Assembly (NCBI GenBank): GCA_003331605.1
Contig: QOPD01000003.1
Span: 31,128-95,127 of the forward strand
Length of the DNA stretch: 64,000 nt
Direction of reading: 5' to 3'
Origin: SAR86 cluster bacterium
GTDB lineage: Bacteria > Pseudomonadota > Gammaproteobacteria > Magnimaribacterales > TMED112
The position numbers were made by a program, and so were the translations under genes. Under the pieces are notes generated by a model. It was not told where the DNA came from. It ran no database searches and saw only the letters and a list, made by a program, of their open reading frames with translations. Positions 51,563 through 60,165 of the stretch are shown here, in pieces; position 1 is the first letter of the stretch, and the number at the start of each line of letters is the position of its first letter.

Positions 51563-52512
51563 TATACTCTCATAACTTCAGCACATTGTTGCTTTAAAGT
51601 AAATTTTGATTTTACCAATTCGTATAAATCCAGATTATTTTGATGAATTAAATCAAGATCTTTTAATTTATTTTCTAGCATGTATTGAAAAGACTCATTA
51701 TCTGGTTCACATAAACAATCGGATGAAAGTAAATCAGGCATAATTCCGACACTGGTCGAGAAGACTGGGATTTTACAGTACAAAGCCTCAAACAATATCT
51801 TAGGAGATCCTTCTCTGTCTGAGGGTATCAAAATAGCTTTCGCATTTTTTAATACTTTATTGAGATCTGGCTCAGAGCCCATCATTTTAATTTTTTTTGA
51901 CAAGTTATTGTGTTTGATAAAATTCTTTATCTCATTTCCCAGCATTCCTTGGCCATAAATTTCTAGTTGATAGGGAATATTCTTCCAAGCATTCACAAGC
52001 CTCATGGGATTTTTTACAGGTTCCAGACGTCCAATGAAAACATATCTATCTGAAACTCCTTTTTTAAAATTTTCAAGCCTGCTTTCGTCTACCCAATTCT
52101 CTAAAATACTTTTCTTAGCTAATTTAATATTCTCAATTGATTTCTTACTAGCACCAAAAACGTAGTCAGTATTTTCAAATGCCTCAATTTTCTTCTTAGT
52201 ACCATGAATTGTGGCAATGTGAATAAAATCATTTTGCTGATTTACGATTAAAGCAGTTGATTTATATCCATGAGTATGAACAACATCGGGGGCAAATTGA
52301 GTTATGACCCTTTTAATCTCATAGTTTAGAAAAGGCGACCATCGCCACTGATTCATATTGATGGCTTTATAATTTGCTCTAAATTGTTCTTCAAACTTAA
52401 CAGGCCCAACAACAAGTACAGTATTCTCTTTGGATTGCTCAAAGGCTAGTTCCTCAACGTGACGTTCAAGCCCCGCATAAGCTTTACTTGAAAAGATATG
52501 TAAAATTTTCAT
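51535..52512 (-). CDS. GT4 glycosyltransferase (second of the cluster)
   Basis: GT-B glycosyltransferase with start ILHIFSSKAYAGLERHVEEL, VVHTHGYKSTALIV, the border VFIGRLEPVKNPMRL, and the nucleotide-sugar region PSDREGSPKILFEALYC, which carries the E-x7-E pair. 325 residues. Overlaps the upstream ELM1-like gene by 4 bases (ATGA), so they form a minus-strand pair, convergent with the other GT4 with which it shares 28 bases. Probably in LPS core or other surface glycan assembly. Not closely similar by eye to the convergent GT4, so not a recent duplication. Confidence 0.85.
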   Translation of the reverse strand: MKILHIFSSKAYAGLERHVEELAFEQSKENTVLVVGPVKFEEQFRANYKAINMNQWRWSPFLNYEIKRVITQFAPDVVHTHGYKSTALIVNQQNDFIHIATIHGTKKKIEAFENTDYVFGASKKSIENIKLAKKSILENWVDESRLENFKKGVSDRYVFIGRLEPVKNPMRLVNAWKNIPYQLEIYGQGMLGNEIKNFIKHNNLSKKIKMMGSEPDLNKVLKNAKAILIPSDREGSPKILFEALYCKIPVFSTSVGIMPDLLSSDCLCEPDNESFQYMLENKLKDLDLIHQNNLDLYELVKSKFTLKQQCAEVMRVYQVLLSKAS

Positions 52513-53429
52513 AGTTTTTGCAATAATGCATGCACCACACGTTTACTTTCTGACAATGGTTCTTGATTTATCGGATGTTGTAAATCCGCTGACTTTATAG
52601 AACGAGAAAATAGATGTCTTTTTGCATCAATGTAGCCCACCTTGGACTGTTTTTTTAAAGCTGCAATATTTTTCGTGACCTTGGTTTGTCTTTGTGTACC
52701 GTGTTGACCATCGGTATGAAGCTCATGATCAAAAACATACACCTTGGTATTTGTAGACAATGCTTCGTATAACACTGATACGCTTTCTGGAGTTACAAAA
52801 GTAATCTCACTTTGCTGCATCTGATTGGTGAGCCAATTATCATCTGTATCTTTCCAACTAAAAAATTCTGCATTACCGGGATGTTTTGGCATATCTAGAT
52901 CTGGAGATCTGGGTGAGGTCGTAATTTTCCAATGATAATCTTTATATAAGTCGTTAAGAATCCATTCTATTTGTTGTGCGACAACCTTTTTGCGAAATAG
53001 AAAGTGCCTACTTTTGCCACCAATAACAATAAGACCTGTCTTTGGCTTGGGCTCAATACTGGAATATTTTGATAAGACGCCTTGCGTGGTAATTACATTC
53101 TTGGGCTTCCCCAAATAATAAGCATCCATATCGGGAACTATGGCAATATCAAACCACTGAGTAGGTCTTAGAGATGGTTTCATTAATACAATGGTTTTAG
53201 CTGATGGATATTCGGCTTTGGCAGTTAGCATATGTTTATGGGTGGCATTTCCTGCTCCGATAATAAGGTCTGGTACAGAGTTATGTTTTTCCCAAGAGCT
53301 AAATTCATAAATTTTTGTTGATTTATGTAGAGCGAGCTCTGTAATTAGAGCATCAATTTGCTTCTCATGGCCTTTTTTTCCATCTTTAAACGCCCAAATA
53401 ACAATTTCCTGTGTTTGTTTTAGTGACAT
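52509..53429 (-). CDS. ELM1/GtrOC1-like (PF06258) protein, glycosyltransferase-type fold
   Basis: Member of the family named after plant mitochondrial-fission factor ELM1 and common in Proteobacteria, often placed in glycan or lipid loci. Seen: start VIWAFKDGKKGHEKQ, DLIIGAGNATH, MKPSLRP, IVPDMDAYY, LIVIGGKSRHF, TSPRSPD and the C-terminal TPESVSVLYEALST. Layout resembles a GT-B glycosyltransferase (two Rossmann-like halves), but no enzyme activity is established for the family. 306 residues. Diverges from the plcP-like gene with only 18 bases between the ATGs, so both may have very short leaders. Confidence 0.75.
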   Translation of the reverse strand: MSLKQTQEIVIWAFKDGKKGHEKQIDALITELALHKSTKIYEFSSWEKHNSVPDLIIGAGNATHKHMLTAKAEYPSAKTIVLMKPSLRPTQWFDIAIVPDMDAYYLGKPKNVITTQGVLSKYSSIEPKPKTGLIVIGGKSRHFLFRKKVVAQQIEWILNDLYKDYHWKITTSPRSPDLDMPKHPGNAEFFSWKDTDDNWLTNQMQQSEITFVTPESVSVLYEALSTNTKVYVFDHELHTDGQHGTQRQTKVTKNIAALKKQSKVGYIDAKRHLFSRSIKSADLQHPINQEPLSESKRVVHALLQKL

Positions 53430-53447
53430 AGATTAAAATAATGCTAC

Positions 53448-54221
53448 ATGAATCAGATTAATCAATACAAATCTATTTTCTTATCGGATATTCATTTGGG
53501 TTTTGCTGGCTGTCAAAATGAAAGACTTGCTGTTTTTTTGGATCAGGTTGATTTCAACGATTTGTATCTTGTAGGAGATATTGTTGACTTTTGGTCAATG
53601 CAGGACAATTTTTTTTGGCCCGAAACACACCAAAAAATCTTAGATAAGTTTGTTGATTATCAACAAAATGGGAAAAACGTCAGATTCATCACAGGCAATC
53701 ATGATGATCCATTAAGGGAGAGTGCAGATACAGAAAACCTCAAAGCCAAAGGATCGCCCTATCCAGAAATTATTAGAGCACTTTCATCCTTCAAGATATC
53801 GGAAAAAGAAGTTTTGCAAACCAAGAAACATGGAAAGATGCTTGTTATACATGGCGATCAGTATGACTTAGTTACATCCAATGCCAAATGGCTATCTAAG
53901 TTTGGTGGCATCCTCTATGACCTTTTGATTTATTTAAACAGACCATTGTCAAAATTTTTAAAAAGATCTGTTAAAAAAATTGTCAACAAAGCTGGAAGCT
54001 TTCATAAGCTTGTTAGAGCTGAATGCAAAACCAATGGTTACGACGCCTTGATGTGCGGCCATATTCATATCCCAGAGATACATAAATTTAAAGATTACTC
54101 ATACATCAATACTGGAGATTGGGTTGAGTCATGTACTGCTGTGGTTGAAGATTTTGATGGTGATATTTCATTGATTGAACTCCAAGAAGACAACAGCATT
54201 AAAATACTGGCTACATTATGA
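53448..54221 (+). CDS. PlcP/LpxH2-like metallophosphoesterase
   Basis: Calcineurin-type phosphoesterase of the group including PlcP, the manganese phospholipase C that marine and soil bacteria use to strip head groups from phospholipids under phosphate starvation, and the LpxH2 UDP-diacylglucosamine pyrophosphatases. All metal motifs are present: LSDIHLG, VGDIVDFW, GNHDD, IHGDQYD, CGHIHIPE, then NTGDWVESCTA, the last very like PlcP. 257 residues. It is followed, with a 4-base ATGA overlap, by a GT4 enzyme that resembles Agt, the usual partner of PlcP in glycolipid synthesis. PlcP is favoured by this pairing; an LPS role is the alternative. TAAAAT eight bases before the ATG may be the -10 box. 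Confidence 0.75.
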   Translation: MNQINQYKSIFLSDIHLGFAGCQNERLAVFLDQVDFNDLYLVGDIVDFWSMQDNFFWPETHQKILDKFVDYQQNGKNVRFITGNHDDPLRESADTENLKAKGSPYPEIIRALSSFKISEKEVLQTKKHGKMLVIHGDQYDLVTSNAKWLSKFGGILYDLLIYLNRPLSKFLKRSVKKIVNKAGSFHKLVRAECKTNGYDALMCGHIHIPEIHKFKDYSYINTGDWVESCTAVVEDFDGDISLIELQEDNSIKILATL

Positions 54222-55210
54222 AGAAGATACTTATTGTTACAGATGCTTGGTTGCCTCAAATAAATGGTGTGGTAACTACTATGACCAAAGTAGTTGAGCA
54301 CCTAAAAGCAAAAGGTTTTGATACTGAAGTATTGCATCCACGACATTTCCATACATTTCCTTTGCCGAACTATCCAGAGATTTCAGTGGCTTGGAATTTT
54401 TGGGACTTAAGAAAAAAGATTGAGAAAATTGATCCAAATTTTATACACATCAGCGTAGAGGGGCCGCTAGGGATTACAGCTCGACACTACTGCTTGGAAC
54501 AAAAAATTCCTTACACCTCAGCAATTCATACCAAATTCCCTGAGTACGTATATGAGAGGTTTGGGATCGGCTTGGATGTAACAAATGGTCTTTTAAAATG
54601 GTTTCATAATTCTGCAGCTAAAACTCTTGTTAATACACAAAGCCATATGGACGAATTGACTGAAAACGGCTTTACAGACTTGGTGCTTTGGTCTAGAGGC
54701 TTTGATAGTGAGATCTTTTATCCAGAGGGTTATGACCCTGACAATGGGTATTTGCTTTATGTTGGTAGAGTGGCAATTGAAAAAAACATTGAAGAATTTT
54801 TGAAAATGAAAACAAATAGAAAAAAGGTTGTTGTGGGTGGCGGCCCTATGCTTAAAACCTACAAAAGAAAATACAAAGATGTTGATTTCTTGGGGTACAA
54901 AAGCGGCCAAGATCTAGCCGATGTATACAGAAAAGCTTCATGCTTTGTTTTTCCCTCTAAGACTGACACTTTTGGTATTGTGCTTATAGAAGCATTGGCA
55001 TGTGGCACACCAATTGCAGGCTTTAATGTCACTGGTCCAAAAGACATTGTTCTTGAGGGTGAAAATGGGTCACTGACAGAGGACAACCTTAACGAAGCAG
55101 TGGAGCGAGCCATTCAAGTCAGCAGAGAGACAGCATTTGATTCATCAAAAAAATACACTTGGGATCAGGTAGCAGAACAATTTATAAGTTCACTGGTGTC
55201 AATTAAATGA
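54218..55210 (+). CDS. Agt-like GT4 glycosyltransferase, possible glycolipid synthase
   Basis: GT4 glycosyltransferase resembling the diacylglycerol glycosyltransferase Agt and GDP-mannose-dependent enzymes. Visible blocks: VTDAWLPQINGVVTT, HISVEGPLGITARHYCL, HTKFPEYVYERF, LVLWSRGFDSEIFYP, LYVGRVAIEKNIEEFL and the nucleotide-sugar region PSKTDTFGIVLIEALACG. 330 residues. Directly coupled to the PlcP-like phosphatase upstream (4 bases shared) and to a rhomboid protease downstream (4 bases shared). Agt transfers glucose or glucuronate to diacylglycerol, giving sugar lipids that replace phospholipids when phosphate is scarce. A LPS mannosyltransferase remains possible. Confidence 0.75.
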   Translation: MKKILIVTDAWLPQINGVVTTMTKVVEHLKAKGFDTEVLHPRHFHTFPLPNYPEISVAWNFWDLRKKIEKIDPNFIHISVEGPLGITARHYCLEQKIPYTSAIHTKFPEYVYERFGIGLDVTNGLLKWFHNSAAKTLVNTQSHMDELTENGFTDLVLWSRGFDSEIFYPEGYDPDNGYLLYVGRVAIEKNIEEFLKMKTNRKKVVVGGGPMLKTYKRKYKDVDFLGYKSGQDLADVYRKASCFVFPSKTDTFGIVLIEALACGTPIAGFNVTGPKDIVLEGENGSLTEDNLNEAVERAIQVSRETAFDSSKKYTWDQVAEQFISSLVSIK

Positions 55211-55944
55211 TTTTTTTTCCCTTCGCAGACGAAAACCCCTCTGCTAGAACCCCAATTCTAACTTGGTTGCTTATTGGCCTAAATGTTTTGGTCTTTTTAT
55301 ACCAAATGTCTTTAGGTCCCGCTAATCAATTGTTGGTAAATGATTTGGGAGTACGACCCTCGGTTTTTTCTGAATTTTCTAATTTGCACACCTTATTTAC
55401 ATCGGCTTTTCTTCATGGCGGCTTTATGCACTTATTTTCTAATATGGTGGTGTTGTATATCTATGGAGATAATGTGGAATCTCATTTGGGACGCAAAAAC
55501 TTTTTAATTTTTTATTTCCTTGGTGGCATCTGTGCAGCTTACTTTCAATCACTGTTTTCTGGTGGTGTGGATGTTCCTATGATTGGAGCTAGTGGCTGTA
55601 TTGCAGCTATTATGGGAGCCTATTTTGTACTTTACCCCACGGCAAGAGTTAAGGTGTTTGTATGGTTCTTAATCTTTGTACAAATCATGCGTGTTCCTGC
55701 AAACATAGTGATAGGTTTTTGGATTCTTGGTCAATTAATTAGTGCTGCTGGTAATACCTATGATGGTGTGGCATATTTTGCCCACATCGGCGGCTTTATT
55801 TTTGGGTTTATTGCCATAAAGTATTTCTTTAAAGCCTATGTTGATAAACCAAGAGTATATGGTAAGTTTGAAGAGGTGGATGAAGGCGATTTACCAATTT
55901 TCCGCAAAAATAAATCTCAAGGATTAAACAAAAAAGATGATTGA
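55207..55944 (+). CDS. Rhomboid-family intramembrane serine protease
   Basis: Membrane protease that cuts within or beside transmembrane helices of substrates. Seen: the membrane entry region HTLFTSAFLHGGFMHLFSNM (rhomboid HGxxxHxxxN), the catalytic Ser in IGASGCIAAIMG and the partnering His in FAHIGGFIFGF. About six or seven hydrophobic helices in 245 residues, followed by a charged cytoplasmic tail of about 35. Full dyad suggests activity. It overlaps the Agt-like gene by 4 and bolA by 8 bases; no functional link with either is shown. Confidence 0.9.
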   Translation: MIFFPFADENPSARTPILTWLLIGLNVLVFLYQMSLGPANQLLVNDLGVRPSVFSEFSNLHTLFTSAFLHGGFMHLFSNMVVLYIYGDNVESHLGRKNFLIFYFLGGICAAYFQSLFSGGVDVPMIGASGCIAAIMGAYFVLYPTARVKVFVWFLIFVQIMRVPANIVIGFWILGQLISAAGNTYDGVAYFAHIGGFIFGFIAIKYFFKAYVDKPRVYGKFEEVDEGDLPIFRKNKSQGLNKKDD

Positions 55945-56230
55945 AGACATCAAAACAAAAATTAATGACACGATAACTACTAACTTTCTGGATGTCATAA
56001 ATGAAAGTCCAAATCACTCTAATTACAGTGGACAAATATCCCACGTAAAGATAATTATTGCATCAGATGATTTTGTAGAAAAAAAATTATTGCAGCGACA
56101 TCAGCTTGTCTATCAGGCAATGGGCAAATATGTAGAACAAATTCATGCTATATCAATAGTTGCCAAAACTATTGAAGAGTGGGAAAAGTCCAATGATTTT
56201 CAACCTTCACCACCATGTTCCAAAGGGTGA
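55937..56230 (+). CDS. bolA: BolA-family protein
   Basis: Small class II KH-like protein that works with monothiol glutaredoxins in iron-sulfur cluster handling and affects cell shape in E. coli. The 97 residues show the family pattern: VINESPNHSNYSG near residue 22 (NES-H block), strand HVKIIIASDDF, then LLQRHQLVYQAMG and HAISIVAKTIEEW. The Cys near the end (PPCSKG) is outside the fold. Overlaps the rhomboid gene by 8 bases and the RND transporter by 16. Confidence 0.9.
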   Translation: MIEDIKTKINDTITTNFLDVINESPNHSNYSGQISHVKIIIASDDFVEKKLLQRHQLVYQAMGKYVEQIHAISIVAKTIEEWEKSNDFQPSPPCSKG

Positions 56231-58524
56231 TTCTGAATTATTTTTACCAGATTAAAAAGTTCCCTAAGCTTTCATCTCTTATTTTAGTTGCAGTTATTTC
56301 CTTTGCTTCGTTAGGCTTATCAAATTTTAGATTTGATGCCTCTTCGGAGACGCTAGTGCTTGATAGTGATTCAGCATTTAATGCTTATGAGCAGGTCAGT
56401 GAAAGGTTTGGCTCAAGCGAGTTTTTAGTCGTAGCAGTTTCAAATGAAGGCAAAAGTTTTGACATAAATTTTTTATCTGGTTTTCAAGGTTTTACAAATA
56501 AACTTAATGCACTTAAAAGCGTTGAAAGCGTTGTATCCATTTTGGATGCGCCTTTGCTTGAGCAACCTAAAGTGCCGTTACTAAAAGTAGGTAATAACGA
56601 TAAATATTTACTTAAAGATCAGGTTGATTTGGATCTAGCATTAAAGGAGTTTAACAATAGCCCAATTTTCAATAATTTAATCCTCAATGAAAGAGGCGAT
56701 ATTTTTGCCATTCAAGTGAACCTCTTCAGTGACGTTGATTTTTCATTAGCTGTTCAAGATATACGTGAAGTGCTTACTGAATGGGATGGGGAGGCATATC
56801 TTGCTGGGCCTGCTATGATTGTTGAAGACACGATAGCCTTTATTCAAAATGACGTTCTAATATTTGGCAGCATTACATTTCTTTTATTCTCTATGCTGTT
56901 ACTGATACTTTTTAAGGACATATGGTCTGTGACAATTATCATGACTAACGCACTACTAGTGATGTTTTTCACCGTTGGTTTCCTTGGTTTATTTGATTGG
57001 CCTATAAGCATTGTCTCATCAAATTTTCTAGCACTTTTGTTGATTACATCCATTGCTGTTTCTGTTCATATATTGGTTAATTTACAAAATTCTGCCGATG
57101 CAAAATTAAGTTATGATGAAGCGCTCAGTGAAATATTAATCCCATGCTTCTACACAGCCATAACAACAGTTGCTGGATTTGGTGCTCTGATGTTTAGTGG
57201 CATAAAACCAGTTATAGATTTTGGCAAAATGATGATGTTTGGAGTTGCTGCTAACTTTTTCATTAGTTTTATTTTTATTCCTTTGTGCGTCAATTTGAGA
57301 AAAATTAACGTAAAAAACGTTATAAATTTTGGTTTGCTCTTTGCAGATCGTTCTGCAACTGCACATGGGTTCTTTAAACGATTTTCATTGCCATTAATTT
57401 TGGTTGCTATTCCAATATTTCTATATTTAAGTAGCAGCTTGAAAGTTGAAAATAAGTTCGTTGATTACTTTAAAAAAGATACTGAAATCTACAAAGGGAT
57501 GTCACTAATTGACACTGAATTGGGTGGAACGACACCAATTGATATAACTATCTTAATGCCAGAAAAGCCAGCTGAAAATTTAGATGAGTTCGATTTTTTT
57601 TACAGCGAAGATTCTGAGGTGCCTGATTACTGGTGGCAGCAAGATAATATGGCGATACTTAAATCGATACAGGCAAAAATCGAGGAAGTTAATGGTGTGG
57701 GCAAAGTATTAAGCATTGCCAATGGTATTTCTCTTGCTGAGCGATTAAATAATGATTTAGCTCTCGGTGATCTTGAGTTAATTTTTATCAAAAATACCTT
57801 GTTGCAAAGTGAAACAGCAAGCGACTTAATCAAAGACTACATTTCTGCAGACGATAGAGAAGTGAGGATGAGTCTACGAACCATCGACTCTCAGGACAAT
57901 CTAAATCGACAAGAATTAATCACCAGTCTTCATAATATCCTAAATGAAGAACTTATTGGCACTAATTTTTCTTATGAAATTACAGGGTTAGGAGTTTTGT
58001 ATAACAATCTTTTACAAAGTTTATTCACTTCACAGATTAAATCCTTAGGATTTGTGTTTGTTTCTTTGTTTGTAATGCTGTTGTTTCTCTTTAGATCAAT
58101 AGCCAGATCAATTTACATCTTGTTTGTTCCTGGACTGGCTGTTGGTTCAGTTTTAAGTTTAATGGCATTGCTTGAAATACCTCTAGACATCATGACCATA
58201 ACCATAGCTTCAATATCGGTTGGGATGTCTGTTGATTATGCCATTCATTTTGCCTGGAGATATATAAAACAAAGCGATATCAAATCTGTCCATAAAGCTC
58301 AAAGTTCATTAGTAATAAGTGCACATGAGAAAGAGACATTTCAATCGGCAGGTCACGCGATTTTAATTGTCGGCATAACCATTGTTATTGGGTTTTTGAT
58401 TTTGATTTTTTCAAACTTTAATCCAACAATTCTCTTTGGCAGCCTATCAGCTTTAGCTATATTAATTTCAATGCTTCTGGCTTTGCTGGTATTACCAAGA
58501 TTGCTTGATTCAACACTTAAATAG
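56215..58524 (+). CDS. RND/MMPL-superfamily exporter
   Basis: Large inner-membrane transporter of the RND superfamily, MMPL/HpnN type, generally exporting lipids or hydrophobic molecules. 769 residues with 12 helices in the two-fold pattern: one helix near residues 21-37, a periplasmic loop of about 165 residues, five helices (205-360), a second helix near 390, another loop of about 200 residues, and five final helices (610-765). The helical regions show sterol-sensing-domain-like IASISVGMSVDYAIHFAW. No periplasmic adaptor or outer-membrane factor gene is next to it, consistent with MMPL/HpnN. The 5' end overlaps bolA by 16 bases and the 3' end overlaps tatD by 15. Substrate unknown. Confidence 0.85.
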   Translation: MFQRVILNYFYQIKKFPKLSSLILVAVISFASLGLSNFRFDASSETLVLDSDSAFNAYEQVSERFGSSEFLVVAVSNEGKSFDINFLSGFQGFTNKLNALKSVESVVSILDAPLLEQPKVPLLKVGNNDKYLLKDQVDLDLALKEFNNSPIFNNLILNERGDIFAIQVNLFSDVDFSLAVQDIREVLTEWDGEAYLAGPAMIVEDTIAFIQNDVLIFGSITFLLFSMLLLILFKDIWSVTIIMTNALLVMFFTVGFLGLFDWPISIVSSNFLALLLITSIAVSVHILVNLQNSADAKLSYDEALSEILIPCFYTAITTVAGFGALMFSGIKPVIDFGKMMMFGVAANFFISFIFIPLCVNLRKINVKNVINFGLLFADRSATAHGFFKRFSLPLILVAIPIFLYLSSSLKVENKFVDYFKKDTEIYKGMSLIDTELGGTTPIDITILMPEKPAENLDEFDFFYSEDSEVPDYWWQQDNMAILKSIQAKIEEVNGVGKVLSIANGISLAERLNNDLALGDLELIFIKNTLLQSETASDLIKDYISADDREVRMSLRTIDSQDNLNRQELITSLHNILNEELIGTNFSYEITGLGVLYNNLLQSLFTSQIKSLGFVFVSLFVMLLFLFRSIARSIYILFVPGLAVGSVLSLMALLEIPLDIMTITIASISVGMSVDYAIHFAWRYIKQSDIKSVHKAQSSLVISAHEKETFQSAGHAILIVGITIVIGFLILIFSNFNPTILFGSLSALAILISMLLALLVLPRLLDSTLK

Positions 58525-59289
58525 GCTCTTAAAATTTGTTGTTGTAATATCTGCCAAGGATTCCAAGCTTTGATTTCTAACGGCTGAAATTTCTTTCAAA
58601 ACTTCTACTAAAAATTTTGGTTCATTTCTACGATTTTTCGGTTTGTGAGTCATATTTTTTGGCAGTAAATAAGGTGCATCTGTTTCGATAAGCAGACGAT
58701 CATCTGGAATAAATTTAACCAATTTTTTTACATCCTGGCCTCTGACAGGATCGTTAACCCATCCAGTAATCCCAATATATAAGCCTAAGTCTAAAAATGC
58801 TTTTAGTTCATCTTTCGTACCGGTAAAGCAGTGCACGATGCTTTGAGGTAATTTATTCAGGTAAGGCTTCACAATGGGCTCAAAATCTCTAAATGCTTCT
58901 CGGTGATGAAGGAAAACTGGCAGATTCATTTCTACTGCTATATCAAGATGTTCTTGAAAACATTTTTGCTGTACATCTGGGCTTTGGAAATTTCTAAAAT
59001 AATCCAACCCAATCTCACCTATAGCTCTTATCTTGCTACTTGTTTGGCTAATTAAATTTGCTTTTGTCTGCGGTCTAAGCTCCGATGCATGATGTGGATG
59101 AATTCCTATCCCTACGTAAAGGTTTTCTCTTTTCAGGCTCTCAGAGAGTAAGGTCTCAATTTCACTTTCTTGTGAGGTTGGTGAGAAAAAATACTCAACA
59201 CCAACGCTATTTGCATCCCGATAAACACTATCAAGATCTTTGCTGAAGCTTTCGTGTGTTGCATTAAAGCAACAATCTGCCAATATCAT
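58510..59289 (-). CDS. tatD: TatD-family metal-dependent 3'-5' nuclease
   Basis: TIM-barrel metal hydrolase; E. coli TatD is a 3'-5' exonuclease for DNA and RNA repair or degradation. 259 residues. The start DCCFNATHESF lacks the HxH metal pair typical for YcfH/YjjV, as does E. coli TatD, but GIHPHHASE, RAIGEIGLDYFRNF, VFLHHREAF, VHCFTGT, YIGITGWVNDPVRG and LIETDAPYLLP are all present and strikingly like TatD itself. No tatABC genes are nearby. It converges on the RND gene (15-base overlap) and diverges from moxR. Confidence 0.93.
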   Translation of the reverse strand: MILADCCFNATHESFSKDLDSVYRDANSVGVEYFFSPTSQESEIETLLSESLKRENLYVGIGIHPHHASELRPQTKANLISQTSSKIRAIGEIGLDYFRNFQSPDVQQKCFQEHLDIAVEMNLPVFLHHREAFRDFEPIVKPYLNKLPQSIVHCFTGTKDELKAFLDLGLYIGITGWVNDPVRGQDVKKLVKFIPDDRLLIETDAPYLLPKNMTHKPKNRRNEPKFLVEVLKEISAVRNQSLESLADITTTNFKSLFKC

Positions 59290-59318
59290 TTGAATTTAAT
59301 TTTGATAAACTCTAACCT
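59290..59318 (+). promoter_or_regulatory. Promoter of the moxR operon
   Basis: TTGAAT (59290-59295), a 17-base spacer and TAACCT (59313-59318), seven bases before the moxR ATG at 59326. No Shine-Dalgarno sequence: probably a leaderless mRNA. Confidence 0.55.
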
Positions 59319-59325
59319 AGTCAAA

Positions 59326-60165
59326 ATGAAATTCCAAGGCACAAAACAATACGTTGCAACAGAAGACCTAAAGATTGCTGTTAACGCTGCACTAACACTA
59401 GAAAAACCACTTTTAGTAAAAGGGGAGCCAGGCACAGGAAAAACAATGTTGGCCATTGAGGTTGCACAAGCACTTGGCATGCGCTTGGTTGAGTGGCATG
59501 TGAAATCAACAACAAAAGCATCGCAAGGCTTATATGAATATGATGCAGTTTCACGCCTGAGAGATTCTCAGCTGGGGAATGAAAAGGTGTCTGATATCGC
59601 CAACTACATAAAAAAAGGTAAGTTATGGGATGCATTTACCGCTGACCAACGAGTTGTTCTTTTGGTTGATGAAATTGATAAAGCAGACATTGAGTTTCCC
59701 AACGATTTACTTCAAGAACTCGATAGAATGGAGTTCTATTGTTATGAGCTTGACCAAACAATCAAAGCAAAGCATCGCCCCCTTGTTATTATTACATCCA
59801 ATAATGAAAAGGATTTGCCCGATGCATTTTTGAGAAGATGCTTTTTTCATTTCATCACGTTCCCTGATCGAGATGTCCTTGAAAAGATTATTAATATCCA
59901 TATCCCAAAGATTAAAAAGAAATTAATTAAAGATTCACTGGATACCTTCTTTGAAGTTCGTAAAGTGCCTGGACTTAAGAAAAAACCAAGCACATCCGAA
60001 CTAGTTGATTGGCTGAAACTATTGGTTTCTGATGATTTAGCACAAGAAATATTGACATCAAAGCAATCTAACCTAGTTCCACCTTTGTATGGGGCATTGC
60101 TCAAGAATGAGCAAGACGTTGAGCTTTTGCAAAGGCTTGCTTTTATGGCCAAGCGAGATAGTTAA
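59326..60165 (+). CDS. MoxR-family AAA+ ATPase
   Basis: Chaperone-like AAA+ ATPase of the MoxR group, working with VWA-domain partners to assemble or activate proteins, often by metal or cofactor insertion. Walker A GEPGTGKT, Walker B VLLVDEIDKAD, sensor-1 region VIITSNNEKDLPDAFLRRC with its arginine finger. 279 residues when counted from ATG 59326; a frame extension of 24 codons upstream overlaps the tatD start and is unlikely. One base shared with the VWA gene behind it, so co-translated. First gene of a five-gene run ending in queF. Confidence 0.9.
   Translation: MKFQGTKQYVATEDLKIAVNAALTLEKPLLVKGEPGTGKTMLAIEVAQALGMRLVEWHVKSTTKASQGLYEYDAVSRLRDSQLGNEKVSDIANYIKKGKLWDAFTADQRVVLLVDEIDKADIEFPNDLLQELDRMEFYCYELDQTIKAKHRPLVIITSNNEKDLPDAFLRRCFFHFITFPDRDVLEKIINIHIPKIKKKLIKDSLDTFFEVRKVPGLKKKPSTSELVDWLKLLVSDDLAQEILTSKQSNLVPPLYGALLKNEQDVELLQRLAFMAKRDS

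Noticed and set aside
53448-54221. Naming the phosphatase lpxH
   Set aside because: Motifs fit LpxH too, but the GDWVES ending and the Agt-like partner favour PlcP; symbol left empty.
58510-59289. Inactive TatD because of the missing N-terminal HxH
   Set aside because: E. coli TatD itself lacks that pair and is active; the remaining metal motifs are intact.
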